Positions 31,072 through 39,655 of a DNA stretch of 64,000 nt are shown one piece after another (position 1 is the stretch's first letter; each line of letters starts with the position of its first letter). The notes below the pieces were generated by a model that was not told the origin of the DNA, did no database searches, and was given only the letters and a program-made list of their open reading frames with translations. Location: the IMG/VR virus record IMGVR_UViG_3300042345_000469, positions 1-64,000 of that record, one strand, 5' to 3'. This DNA is from a virus. The position numbers were made by a program, and so were the translations under genes.

Positions 31072-33258
31072 TTAAACTCTACCAGCAACTTCTTCAAAAC
31101 TTATGCCAGTACGTGTGGCTACAAAAGTCAGTGTAACGTAGTTAATTGATTTAGTTGGTTTGAGGAAGATGTCTGCCCTAAACTCATTATTGTCAATTAC
31201 ATCTGGAGTGTTATTTGTCTCATCACATACAACTAAGAAATCAAAAAGACCTCTCTTTGCCTGAACATCACGGAGATATGGTTCAACAATATTTACGAAG
31301 TTTGATCTGGTGACTTGATCATTAAGTTCAAACAGTTGTGCTTGAGATGCTCTTTCGAGTGCCTGTTCTACTGTTAGGAACAGTCTGCGAACATTAATGC
31401 GATCAAATGCTGATGCATAAGCAAGTGCAGTCTTGTCGCCGAATAGATAAATGCCAATTCCAGGTTGACTAATAATTGCATTAACTCTTGAGGTATAGAG
31501 TAAATCTCTTTGTGGTTTAGATGGATTATATGCAAGTTTAATTGCATTGTTGAGAACACCTCTTTGCTGTCCAGCGGGTGAGTACCATGGGAAAGAGTTA
31601 ATGTTTGTTCTCATCATCAAACCTGCAATATCAGCATTGCAAGGAATATATCTAAAGAGATTATTGAATCTATCGTAGGTGTACTTATACCCACTATCAA
31701 AAACTGTATACGATGAAGATGACAATGCACTGAAGAATCTAATGACGTTGGTTGTCTGAGTAGTTGTATTTGTTAGGTCAACTACATTTGCTCGGTGTGG
31801 AGAAACAACAGCAATACAGTCCTTTCTGCCTTCTGCAATAGAAATCAACTTATTTGCTTTTGCTTGCGACTCAGATTCTTCAGAAAGTCCAGGTCCATTA
31901 ATTAAGAAATCAACTTGAATTTCATCCTTATTTGCAAATAGATCATATGCCGTCGAAAGACTACCAAGAGTAGCAGTCATTCCGCCATTTGCAGAATAAT
32001 CAACACCACCCCCTAAAGTGTAGCTTACGTTTCCAATTGCACTATAAGTTATATTCTGTGCATTTTGTCCCCATAGACCTTCACCAGTTGTATACTTGGT
32101 ATAAGATGCGGAGAATCCTGTTGGAACTGGAACTGTTCCCCAAACGGAATCATTTGCAAGTGATGGATTATATCCAGCATAAATGTTGTTGGAGAAATCT
32201 GCAAGATAGTTCTTGTACCAGATTTTTTGTGGAGAATTGACTGAGGATACTGCATCTGCTGCTTTTGAAAGACTCAGATGCTTTTCAAGAATATTTCCTT
32301 GAACACCAGTAATAGATCCCTTGTCGTCAATAACTACAACGTGAAGTGCATCATTTTTACCATTTCTCTGAGCTGCATAGTTATTAGAGATTGGTTTGGG
32401 TGCAATTGACTTCCAGAAAATAACCGAATTTGTTAATCCGAGTGTCTGTTGATCGTACCAATCTACTATAGTAACTGCTGATGCAGATGAACCTGTATTA
32501 ATTCCAGAGTTGTTTACGAATGTTAGTGAGTCAGTCGCTTCAAAGGAAGCAACTCCATTTCCTTGAGCATAAGTGATGCTTGTCTCAGTTCCTGCTGCAG
32601 AAACTCTAGATAGAATTTTAACATCAATTATGCTATTACCGTTTGTAGCATCAGTTGACACTCCAGTAATAATACCTTTCAAATAACCATTGAATGTTGA
32701 AGTTGATCCTGCACCCGGCAAAACAGCATTGGTGATTGCGGCGGTGACGCCATATCCAACAACTGCTCCAAGAGTTGAAAGATTGGTTGTAGAAACTCCA
32801 ATTCTTTGGTCAGCTAAATCATCGATAACACAAACTTTCAGACCATTTGCCCAAGAACCTGGAGTTTTTGCTGCAAATGTGAAATTAGTTGCAGTAGAAT
32901 ATGATGAGTTATAGTTTTCGTAGTTCTTGATTTTTAGCGAAGTAGTAGAAGCGATGCCAACACCCGCATTTGCGGTGTTTAGTGAGCTTCCATCAACTCT
33001 TACTACTTTTAATACGCCACCATATGAAAGATATGATGATGCACTCATCCAATACTCATATTGAGCATCGGTTGAAATTGGTCTTCCGAAAACGTTAATT
33101 AAATCTTGCTCGGTAGTAATATCAATCGCCTGTTCAATAGGACCAATTGCAAAAGGACCCGCAATTGCTCCAATATTATCTAAAACATTATCAGCTCTCC
33201 CGACAGTTAAATCAACCTCTCTGACGAGTACGCCTGGAGATAATTGAGGAGTCGCCAT
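31072..33258 (-). CDS. 18: gp18 contractile tail sheath protein
   Basis: Contractile sheath subunit. 728 residues (T4 659). N-terminus LSPGVLVREVDLTVGRADN is the sheath signature, followed by FGRPISTDAQYEYWMSAS, an inserted variable region, and the conserved C-terminal portion ending YVTLTFVATRTGISFEEVAG, which packs on the tube. Ribosome site CGGAG eight bases upstream of the ATG, part of a long inverted repeat (33268-33317) with a late promoter inside its loop. Confidence 0.97.
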   Translation of the reverse strand: MATPQLSPGVLVREVDLTVGRADNVLDNIGAIAGPFAIGPIEQAIDITTEQDLINVFGRPISTDAQYEYWMSASSYLSYGGVLKVVRVDGSSLNTANAGVGIASTTSLKIKNYENYNSSYSTATNFTFAAKTPGSWANGLKVCVIDDLADQRIGVSTTNLSTLGAVVGYGVTAAITNAVLPGAGSTSTFNGYLKGIITGVSTDATNGNSIIDVKILSRVSAAGTETSITYAQGNGVASFEATDSLTFVNNSGINTGSSASAVTIVDWYDQQTLGLTNSVIFWKSIAPKPISNNYAAQRNGKNDALHVVVIDDKGSITGVQGNILEKHLSLSKAADAVSSVNSPQKIWYKNYLADFSNNIYAGYNPSLANDSVWGTVPVPTGFSASYTKYTTGEGLWGQNAQNITYSAIGNVSYTLGGGVDYSANGGMTATLGSLSTAYDLFANKDEIQVDFLINGPGLSEESESQAKANKLISIAEGRKDCIAVVSPHRANVVDLTNTTTQTTNVIRFFSALSSSSYTVFDSGYKYTYDRFNNLFRYIPCNADIAGLMMRTNINSFPWYSPAGQQRGVLNNAIKLAYNPSKPQRDLLYTSRVNAIISQPGIGIYLFGDKTALAYASAFDRINVRRLFLTVEQALERASQAQLFELNDQVTRSNFVNIVEPYLRDVQAKRGLFDFLVVCDETNNTPDVIDNNEFRADIFLKPTKSINYVTLTFVATRTGISFEEVAGRV

Positions 33259-33267
33259 GTTTTTCTC

Positions 33268-33317
33268 CGTAAAGTCTCAGTTTATCTACAAAATATTTAT
33301 TAAAAAGATACTTTACG
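33268..33317 (-). promoter_or_regulatory. Long-range inverted repeat in the gp18 leader
   Basis: CGTAAAGT/ACTTTACG (33268-33275 with 33310-33317), 34-base loop. The downstream arm abuts the gp18 ribosome site, and the late promoter lies in the loop, so only read-through transcripts would carry both arms. Confidence 0.5.
33294..33301 (-). promoter_or_regulatory. Late promoter AATAAATA before gp18
   Basis: Octamer 36 bases upstream of the ATG at 33258. Confidence 0.75.
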
Positions 33318-33343
33318 AAGACGAAAACAAGACGTTAATATAT

Positions 33344-33574
33344 TTACCAGTCTGGATACTCCCATTTATCAAAAACTTTTGTTGTCATCCTATTACAAAC
33401 TATTCTTTTTATAGAACATTCTTTACACTCATATGAGTATGAGGATAAAACCGGACCTTTATCCTTTCTTGTTCTGTAAAAGTTTTCAATTAAGTTTTTG
33501 ATTTCTCCACATTTTCTACATCTTCTATCTGTAAGCAATAAATGTCCTAGTTTGATTTGTTTATCTAAATCCAT
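33344..33574 (-). CDS. Small zinc-finger protein after the terminase gene, 76 aa
   Basis: 76 residues from the ATG at 33574, which overlaps the gp17 stop by one base (TGATG). Two Cys pairs, CRKCGE and CKECSI, about 30 residues apart, with a basic Phe/Tyr/Arg stretch between them (FYRTRKDKG), make a zinc ribbon of the type found at the N-terminus of HNH nucleases. No HNH catalytic part follows, so it is either a remnant of a homing enzyme or a small DNA-binding protein serving packaging. Compare CKKC and CVNC at the start of the nuclease at 18263, which has the same type of N-terminal finger. Confidence 0.7.
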   Translation of the reverse strand: MDLDKQIKLGHLLLTDRRCRKCGEIKNLIENFYRTRKDKGPVLSSYSYECKECSIKRIVCNRMTTKVFDKWEYPDW

Positions 33575-35223
33575 CACATATATTCCCACATGTAAGATCT
33601 ATCGCCATATTCATCTACAAACCACCTGTCACCATCAGCATCAATAAAACTACCTTCATTTAATCCATCAGAAACAAAACCAAATGGTGCCATATCTTGT
33701 TCTATTTGATTTTTTTGTTCCTCATATAATCTTTTTCTAACATCCTGATCTGTAAGTTCTTTAAAATAGTCTTGTGCAACTAACCATGCATAGATCACCA
33801 AGCACATTGCCAAGTCATCATTGCATCCTTCTTCAGCTTCAAATGAATTGTGTTTCTGGATGAATGTTGTAAGTTCTGCAATGATTTCATAGTCATTTAA
33901 AAACAACTTGTTCTCTTCAATCATTGTTTTTAAGTTTAGACATCCAACCTTTTTAACAGTTTTAGACATCTTTACACCAAGTTGAGTTTTCTTTCCAGAA
34001 AATCCTTGACCCACAATTTGACCTGCTCTACCTCTCATAGAACACATGAGTAAATTATTATATTCCAAATCATATTGAAGAATGGATGCTACTTGATCAC
34101 CCACGTCGTTTACCTCACATAAAACATAAGAATCATTATAACTTTTTGCAACCTCATGAATAATGCTTGGAAAAAGCATTGGTTTGATTTCGTTGTTTCT
34201 ATATTTTGCAACGACTTTATGTGGAAACTGCGTTATGTCCACAACAGTAAATGCTGAGTAGTCGTTTCCAACGCCTCTAGCAACGTCTACAGTGATTAAA
34301 TAGTCGTGATTCTCAATTGGATCCTCATAGACATCTAAACCTGCGCTACGTGTCTTGGGATGGTCATACACGAGTGTTCTGAGTTTAGATGGTGCAATGA
34401 GTGTATCAACAGAACCTAAGAATTCGCATTCAAACTCAACCTTAAATTGTTGATCTGACGTATTCGCAATCGTTTGCTTTTTCCACTCTTCGTCACGACC
34501 AGGAACTTCACTCCAATGAACATCGGTAAAAACATATTCATTTTTTCCTTTCTCAGCATCATGCCACATTCGGTAGAAATGATTCATACCGTGTGGAGTA
34601 GAGACTATAATAACTTTTGTTTGTTTACCTGATGTAATAGTAGGATAAACAGATGCAAAGAAAGAGTCTGCAATATGATTTGGAACGAACGCAAATTCGT
34701 CCAAGAATAGAATGTTGAATGACATTCCTCGGACAGCAGATGCAGATGTTGATGCTGCTAAAATCTTAGAACCATTCTCAAGTTCAAGCGATCCTTTATT
34801 CCAGGAGATAATACCTTGCTGCATCCACTTCGGTAGATTCTCATAAGCAGTCTGTAACCTATCCAGGAGCTCCCTGGCTGTTGCTGCTTTGTTTGCTAGG
34901 ATACCTATATTAACATTGTCATTAAAGACTGCATAATGGAGCAGGAAAGATACAACAGTGGTTGATTTTCCAGTCTGCCGTGGCATCTTGCAGATATTAA
35001 ATCTATGCTTATGGAAGTTATTAATTAACTTCTCTTGGAAATCATATGGTTTGAATGTCTGTAAACCATGATCTAGAGTAACAATTTTTACATAATTATT
35101 GGCAAAATAAACAGGGTCATTCATGCACTTGACAATCTCAAGAACCTGTTCTTCTGTAAATTCGTGAGTAGTGTTTGCCTTTTTTAATAAAGGATTACCA
35201 AGATATACATCATTATTTGGCAT
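33574..35223 (-). CDS. 17: gp17 terminase large subunit
   Basis: DNA packaging motor and headful nuclease. 549 residues (T4 610). The ATPase has Walker A MPRQTGKST near 85 and Walker B NILFLDEFAF near 180, then the coupling segment VSTPHGMNHFYRMWHDA. The nuclease domain carries VDVARGVGNDYSAF with the metal-binding Asp near 310, and CNDDLAMCLVIYAW near 485 with further acids. Continuous, with no intron or insertion. Sixteen bases separate it from the mosaic gene upstream. Confidence 0.98.
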   Translation of the reverse strand: MPNNDVYLGNPLLKKANTTHEFTEEQVLEIVKCMNDPVYFANNYVKIVTLDHGLQTFKPYDFQEKLINNFHKHRFNICKMPRQTGKSTTVVSFLLHYAVFNDNVNIGILANKAATARELLDRLQTAYENLPKWMQQGIISWNKGSLELENGSKILAASTSASAVRGMSFNILFLDEFAFVPNHIADSFFASVYPTITSGKQTKVIIVSTPHGMNHFYRMWHDAEKGKNEYVFTDVHWSEVPGRDEEWKKQTIANTSDQQFKVEFECEFLGSVDTLIAPSKLRTLVYDHPKTRSAGLDVYEDPIENHDYLITVDVARGVGNDYSAFTVVDITQFPHKVVAKYRNNEIKPMLFPSIIHEVAKSYNDSYVLCEVNDVGDQVASILQYDLEYNNLLMCSMRGRAGQIVGQGFSGKKTQLGVKMSKTVKKVGCLNLKTMIEENKLFLNDYEIIAELTTFIQKHNSFEAEEGCNDDLAMCLVIYAWLVAQDYFKELTDQDVRKRLYEEQKNQIEQDMAPFGFVSDGLNEGSFIDADGDRWFVDEYGDRSYMWEYM

Positions 35224-35239
35224 AATAAAGACCTATTGA

Positions 35240-37081
35240 TTAGTTACAATTCCAACGTTTACGTGCTGCCTTACCTCTTTCTCCAGTCCAACTTCTAGAA
35301 CGATTACAGAAATCTCTTCTCCTTTTCCAGTCTGCCGAACCTGGTTTTAATTCTGAAGGAGGTGTGGTAACGGCAGTTTTGAGTTTTGAACCTGGATTTT
35401 CACGACGATATGCTTTAACTGCAGCAGAACTCAAACCATCAGTTCTATCTTGACGATTGACTTTCTGCCAATCTTCATCAACCTCAACTTCTTCACCCAT
35501 CATTCCCATAGGTTTTACATAATTTTTATTTGAACCTAGTTTAGCAGAACTTCCACCTTGAGGACCAAATGTTTGAATCAATGGTTGTCCTGGTTGAATT
35601 TCAGAAACTGAATGATAAACAACTATTGATCCGGGATAAACTTTTTGAAGTTCGGCATTAATTTCTTTACGAGTTGGAAGTTTTACTTGAGGAAAAAACA
35701 TTCTAAGTGAATAATATTTTCCTCTCCAATTTAAAGTAACTGCAATTACGTTTCCAGTTTGTGCCTGAAGTCTTGTCGCCTCATCTACTTGAGATTTAAA
35801 TCCTTTAATTGGTTCGGGTTTAATAATATCAACAACTTCTGCAAATGCATTTCCATTTGCATCTTCAATAGTAACATTTTCTGATTTTACGCAAGAACCC
35901 TTTTCAAATTTAGTAGTTCCTTTTTTTCTTTTATATCCAGTCCAACATTTTTCATCAAGAATTTCTTTAGTAATTTTATCTACTAATTTTTCTTCTCTTA
36001 TTTTTGGAAGTTTTGCACCTGTCGGTTTTGGATCTTTTCCTGGCGGATATGTTGGATTTCCTCCACCAAGTCCAGATTTTGGTTTTAATTTTGGTTCTTT
36101 AGAAACACTTTCGTCCATTTCTCCACTCGCAACATAGTCTGCTGCAGTATCAATATAGTCTGCAGCTTTGGTAATTTTTGATTGAACCCATGCTTCAAGA
36201 TCTCCTTCACCCTTTCCTACCTTCATCTGAAGTCTCTTTACGGCATCGGCAATAGTTTTTAGTTCAGATCTTGCCATTGAATATTCATGATCTTTGATGG
36301 AAACTTTATCCCATGCTTTTCCACCATAAGAACATTCAGATCTAGTTTCTCTTTTGTCGCATAATGGACAATATCTTTGCTCTTCAGTTGCTTCTGATTT
36401 AATTCCCCAGTTATCTGCACCAACTTTACGGCACTTGACCAATGCTCCCGACGCATATGCACTTGGCCAAACGCTATACCTTGACTTTACTTTGTGATAA
36501 CAAACATCTTTTTTACCACTACCTTTACCTGGTTTGTCTTTGACTTCTTGCAAATCCATTTCCTCTTTCCTTGTTTTTCTATCTGTTCTTACCATAGTTG
36601 GTTTAGCGGCGCTAGATTTTTGCGGTTGATTTGGATCTTCTCTTCTTTTTGCTGCTTGTGCGGCAAGTCTTTCTGCTTTACTCATTGAAGCACGTTTTTC
36701 GGATGAAACGCATTTTGGAGTAGCAGTTTCCCCTTCTTCTCTGGCACAAGCATCACCATCTACAACATCAACCCAACCCGGTTTTTTATCTTTTGATTTT
36801 GATTTGCCAAACCAATCACGAAGACCTTCTTCGTTTACATTTACATCCTTAAATTTTTTATGGTGCTTTTTAGCATCTGCTTCCATTTTTTTCAAACGAG
36901 TGTAATAATCTGGAATTTCATCAAGATGCTGGAGAGCAATATACATTGCAAGTTCATGATCTTGAGTGTGCTCATGTTCAATAGGTTCCCCCATATCAAG
37001 CTGCTTTTGTATGAAAGAAACATCAAGACGATGCTTTTTTGCAATTTGCTCAACTGTTTTGTGTGGTTTGATCTTGGGCAT
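35240..37081 (-). CDS. Mosaic of small basic modules, putative internal protein, 613 aa
   Basis: 613 residues, strongly basic, built from short units that I recall as separate small proteins or domains in marine phages and large viruses. In order: DUF5661-like helical unit (about 1-70, HTQDHELAMYIALQHLDEIPD); DUF5872-like unit (about 101-166, WVDVVDGDACAREEGE); CYHKVKSRYSVWPSAYASG unit (about 185-226); zinc-ribbon-like CPLC with Cys250 (238-250); WVQSKITKAADYI helical unit (270-322); CWTGYKRKKG unit (379-397); a domain like the tagged protein at 28177 (about 445-492); and a C-terminal basic Cys unit (555-613, KLKTAVTTPPSELKPGS). Packaging in the head is inferred. DUF names are from memory. 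Confidence 0.75.
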   Translation of the reverse strand: MPKIKPHKTVEQIAKKHRLDVSFIQKQLDMGEPIEHEHTQDHELAMYIALQHLDEIPDYYTRLKKMEADAKKHHKKFKDVNVNEEGLRDWFGKSKSKDKKPGWVDVVDGDACAREEGETATPKCVSSEKRASMSKAERLAAQAAKRREDPNQPQKSSAAKPTMVRTDRKTRKEEMDLQEVKDKPGKGSGKKDVCYHKVKSRYSVWPSAYASGALVKCRKVGADNWGIKSEATEEQRYCPLCDKRETRSECSYGGKAWDKVSIKDHEYSMARSELKTIADAVKRLQMKVGKGEGDLEAWVQSKITKAADYIDTAADYVASGEMDESVSKEPKLKPKSGLGGGNPTYPPGKDPKPTGAKLPKIREEKLVDKITKEILDEKCWTGYKRKKGTTKFEKGSCVKSENVTIEDANGNAFAEVVDIIKPEPIKGFKSQVDEATRLQAQTGNVIAVTLNWRGKYYSLRMFFPQVKLPTRKEINAELQKVYPGSIVVYHSVSEIQPGQPLIQTFGPQGGSSAKLGSNKNYVKPMGMMGEEVEVDEDWQKVNRQDRTDGLSSAAVKAYRRENPGSKLKTAVTTPPSELKPGSADWKRRRDFCNRSRSWTGERGKAARKRWNCN

Positions 37082-37236
37082 TACTCAACTGGGTTTGATT
37101 TAGTCTCTTCACCTTTCGCTCTTTTCCTTCTCGCTGCACAGTGAGCACGTTGAGAAAATCCTTTTGGATTTGAGCAGTCAATACTCTTTTTATATTTATT
37201 ACTCCACTCTTCTTGAAACTGTTTGAAAGTTTTCAT
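37081..37236 (-). CDS. Capsid-tagged small basic protein, 51 aa
   Basis: 51 residues, MKTFKQFQEEW at the start, a match to the T4 capsid-targeting sequence in seven or so of its first eight positions by type. The remainder SIDCSNPKGFSQRAHCAARR and KRAKGEE is basic with two Cys, a unit I recall from other marine phage proteins. The ATG overlaps the stop of the coiled-coil gene (ATGA), and its stop overlaps the start of the mosaic gene (TAATG), so all three are translated in series. The gp21 rule is not clearly met (QEE), so cleavage is uncertain. Inferred head-internal protein. Confidence 0.75.
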   Translation of the reverse strand: MKTFKQFQEEWSNKYKKSIDCSNPKGFSQRAHCAARRKRAKGEETKSNPVE

Positions 37237-39149
37237 ATGGATATTGAGGTCAAAATAACTTTAAAAGTTGTATTATTAGTAGAACTAGGATATGCAAGAA
37301 GTCTTAGTGATCCAGAATTAATATCAGTTGAGAATGTAGCAATTCCAATCGGTTGGTTGATGGTTCCATATTCTGTCATATAAGTTGTAGTTCCATCATG
37401 AATTACATTGATTGATGTCATATTATAATTAGTTCCGTCAGTGATTTGTATTTGATATGTGGCAGATCTGTAAATTGAAGAGTTCAAAGATACTATTGTA
37501 GTTTCTGATATTGAAGTGGTTGTAACAACTCCTGAGGATATAGTTCCGCCATTCAAAACAAAAGAAGTTGCAGTAACTATTCCAACATTCATTCCTAGAG
37601 ATGATGTGTTGCCAAGTAATAGTGTTTGATCTAAAGTCTGAGAACCTCCTCCACCACCTCCACTTCCAGCGTCACCAACCCATTTATCTAAAGATGCATC
37701 ATATTTTAGATAATAGTTATTTGTTTTGGCTGTATTTCTATCAATATCATCAAGAAATTCTAATCGCGTTTCTCCACCACCACCTAAAGTAGAAAGTTGT
37801 TGTTGGATGCGATTGATAAAAAGTTTATAGTGACTTTGAAGATCATCAAGAGTTACAAAATTTTGATCTAATGGAATAAGAGGATCGGTGCTTTCTGTAA
37901 TAACTGGAACTTCTTTAAGTTTTTCTATTTGTTCATAAATATTTTCAATTTCAATAGACCAATCTATTTGTTCCGGAATCTCAATATTATCAACAGATTT
38001 TTGAAGTTGATAAATGTCTTTTTTAATTTTCTCAAGAATGTTATTAAGTTCAGAAATCTCATTATCGTAGTACTTAACTTTTGGAAATTTAGGAACTATC
38101 GGAATCTTATTCTCTACATTTTTTATAGACTCATTTAACTCATTAATTTGTTCATCATAATAGTGAATCTTCGAAAGTCTTGTCTCAACATCTTTAATAG
38201 ATTCTTCTAATTTAAAAATTTCATTCTCATAATAACGAACTTCAGGAAGTTCTGGAATACTAGAACGAACTTCTTCAATAGTGTTAATAATACACTTTAG
38301 TTCATCATCATAATACTTAACTTCTGGAATTTCTGGAATTTTTGGAATAGAAACTCTGACGGATTCAATCTTTTCTTTGAGTTCTAATAATTCATCATCA
38401 TAATACTTAACTTCTGGAATTTCTGGAATTTTTGGAATAGAAACTCTGACGGATTCAATCTTTTCTTTGAGTTCTAATAATTCATCATCATAATACTTAA
38501 CTTCTGGAATTTCAGAAAGTTGTAATTTTAAATCTTCTACTTTTTTATAAAAAGATTCTTTTATTAGATCAATATACTTGTGAGTTTCTTTTGGATCAAG
38601 TATCTCCAACTCATAAAACTTTTCAACATCCTCTACTATTCTACTAATAGCAAGTCTTATCTCTTTATTGTTTCTAACATCAAAATCACGAAGTTTGTTT
38701 AATCTATCATTAATAAATTGTATATCAGATTCGTAATAACGAATATCAAGAGAATCTAATTTTTCAATAATCGATTGAATCTCTCTGTCGTAATATTTTA
38801 CTTCTGGGACCTTTGGAATACTTTTTTTAATCTCTTCAATTACTGTATTTACTTGAGAGATTTCTTTATCATAGTACTTTGGTTCTTTAATGGTCGAAGA
38901 AACCTCTTCAATTCTTTCATGAAGAACCTCAATTGGATCTTTTATTTTTTCTATGAACTCTATTACTTCTTCTATTACTGGTTCAGACTCTTGTTTTGGA
39001 TCTAGAAGATCGCTGGGAGATAAAATTCTTTTAAGTTTTTCTTGTAATTTATTTTCTTCTTTTAATTTTGCCGCAAAAATTTCTTCCTCTTCTTTTTGCC
39101 GAGCACGAAGTTCTATTAATTCTGATGGAGATAGTACTTTTTTTCCCAT
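37233..39149 (-). CDS. Coiled-coil repeat protein with beta C-terminal domain, 638 aa
   Basis: 638 residues from the ATG at 39149; the frame reaches a TTG at 39173 but MGKKVLSPSEL is the more natural start. The first 430 residues are a coiled coil made of about ten degenerate units of roughly 30 residues, each with K/R-YY-D/E-x-E-I/L then a heptad helix and a SIPKIPEI-like turn; two units are identical at DNA level. The C-terminal part (about 455-638) has a Gly run, then VIHDGTTTYMTEYG, a beta module also found three times in the giant protein at 53522. Likely a fibre or whisker-like virion protein. A late promoter lies at 39199-39206. Confidence 0.75.
   Translation of the reverse strand: MGKKVLSPSELIELRARQKEEEEIFAAKLKEENKLQEKLKRILSPSDLLDPKQESEPVIEEVIEFIEKIKDPIEVLHERIEEVSSTIKEPKYYDKEISQVNTVIEEIKKSIPKVPEVKYYDREIQSIIEKLDSLDIRYYESDIQFINDRLNKLRDFDVRNNKEIRLAISRIVEDVEKFYELEILDPKETHKYIDLIKESFYKKVEDLKLQLSEIPEVKYYDDELLELKEKIESVRVSIPKIPEIPEVKYYDDELLELKEKIESVRVSIPKIPEIPEVKYYDDELKCIINTIEEVRSSIPELPEVRYYENEIFKLEESIKDVETRLSKIHYYDEQINELNESIKNVENKIPIVPKFPKVKYYDNEISELNNILEKIKKDIYQLQKSVDNIEIPEQIDWSIEIENIYEQIEKLKEVPVITESTDPLIPLDQNFVTLDDLQSHYKLFINRIQQQLSTLGGGGETRLEFLDDIDRNTAKTNNYYLKYDASLDKWVGDAGSGGGGGGSQTLDQTLLLGNTSSLGMNVGIVTATSFVLNGGTISSGVVTTTSISETTIVSLNSSIYRSATYQIQITDGTNYNMTSINVIHDGTTTYMTEYGTINQPIGIATFSTDINSGSLRLLAYPSSTNNTTFKVILTSISI
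38301..38513. repeat. 90-bp exact tandem repeat within the coiled-coil gene
   Basis: Copies at 38301-38390 and 38391-38480 are identical, with a further 33 identical bases to 38513. Each codes for one 30-residue unit (key motif VKYYDDELLELKEK). Sequence identity at all codon positions points to a recent duplication. Confidence 0.92.
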
Positions 39150-39198
39150 ATTTAAAAGTGATATTTCTCTCAATAACTTCGTACTTTGTATATAAGAG

Positions 39199-39206
39199 TA
39201 TTTATT
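39199..39206 (-). promoter_or_regulatory. Late promoter AATAAATA before the coiled-coil gene
   Basis: Octamer 49 bases upstream of the ATG at 39149, just after a short A/T palindrome (AAAAAATCA/TGATTTTTT, 39217-39235) that contains the gp16 stop and may act as a weak terminator. Confidence 0.68.
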
Positions 39207-39217
39207 TTAAGAAAAAA

Positions 39218-39655
39218 TCACTGATTTTTTAGATCTTGATTTTTTAATAATTTTGCAAGTTCGGATGTCGATCCAACAAACAATGCATTTGTTACATTTG
39301 TTGGAGATTTTGATGACCTATCCTCTTCAATATCTTTTAACTTCTTTTGAAGATCCATTAGTTTATCTGTTGCGTCAGCAACATTTTTAATTAATTGACC
39401 AGCTACTTCATATGCTCTAGGCATCTCACTTTCTTGAGCCAGTTCCAATATTCCATTAATTGCCTCTTGACCCTTTTCAATTAAAGAGTATAAATTTCCT
39501 CTAGTATATTCATAATCTTTTTTTATTTCATTGCCAATAGTATCTGCTTTTTGAATTTTTTCCTCAATAATTTCGGGACTAGATATAATTTCAACATTTT
39601 CGTCGGAAACATTGAAGGTATCGTTTAGGTCTTTAAATTTCTTTGTCATTTTCAT
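39218..39655 (-). CDS. 16: gp16 terminase small subunit
   Basis: DNA-recognition subunit of the packaging terminase. 145 residues (T4 164), all helical. The core is nearly T4-like: YTRGNLYSLIEKGQEAINGILELAQESEMPRAYEVAGQLI, then KNVADATDKLMDLQKKLKDIEE. N-terminus polar, C-terminus with VGSTSELAKLLKN. Start ATG at 39655 overlaps the gp15 stop (ATGA). In T4, genes 16 and 17 are adjacent; here three genes (coiled-coil, tagged, mosaic) lie between them, an insertion in the packaging operon. Confidence 0.95.
   Translation of the reverse strand: MKMTKKFKDLNDTFNVSDENVEIISSPEIIEEKIQKADTIGNEIKKDYEYTRGNLYSLIEKGQEAINGILELAQESEMPRAYEVAGQLIKNVADATDKLMDLQKKLKDIEEDRSSKSPTNVTNALFVGSTSELAKLLKNQDLKNQ

Noticed and set aside
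38301-38513. CRISPR-like repeat
   Set aside because: Units are contiguous and in frame within a coiled-coil gene, without spacers.
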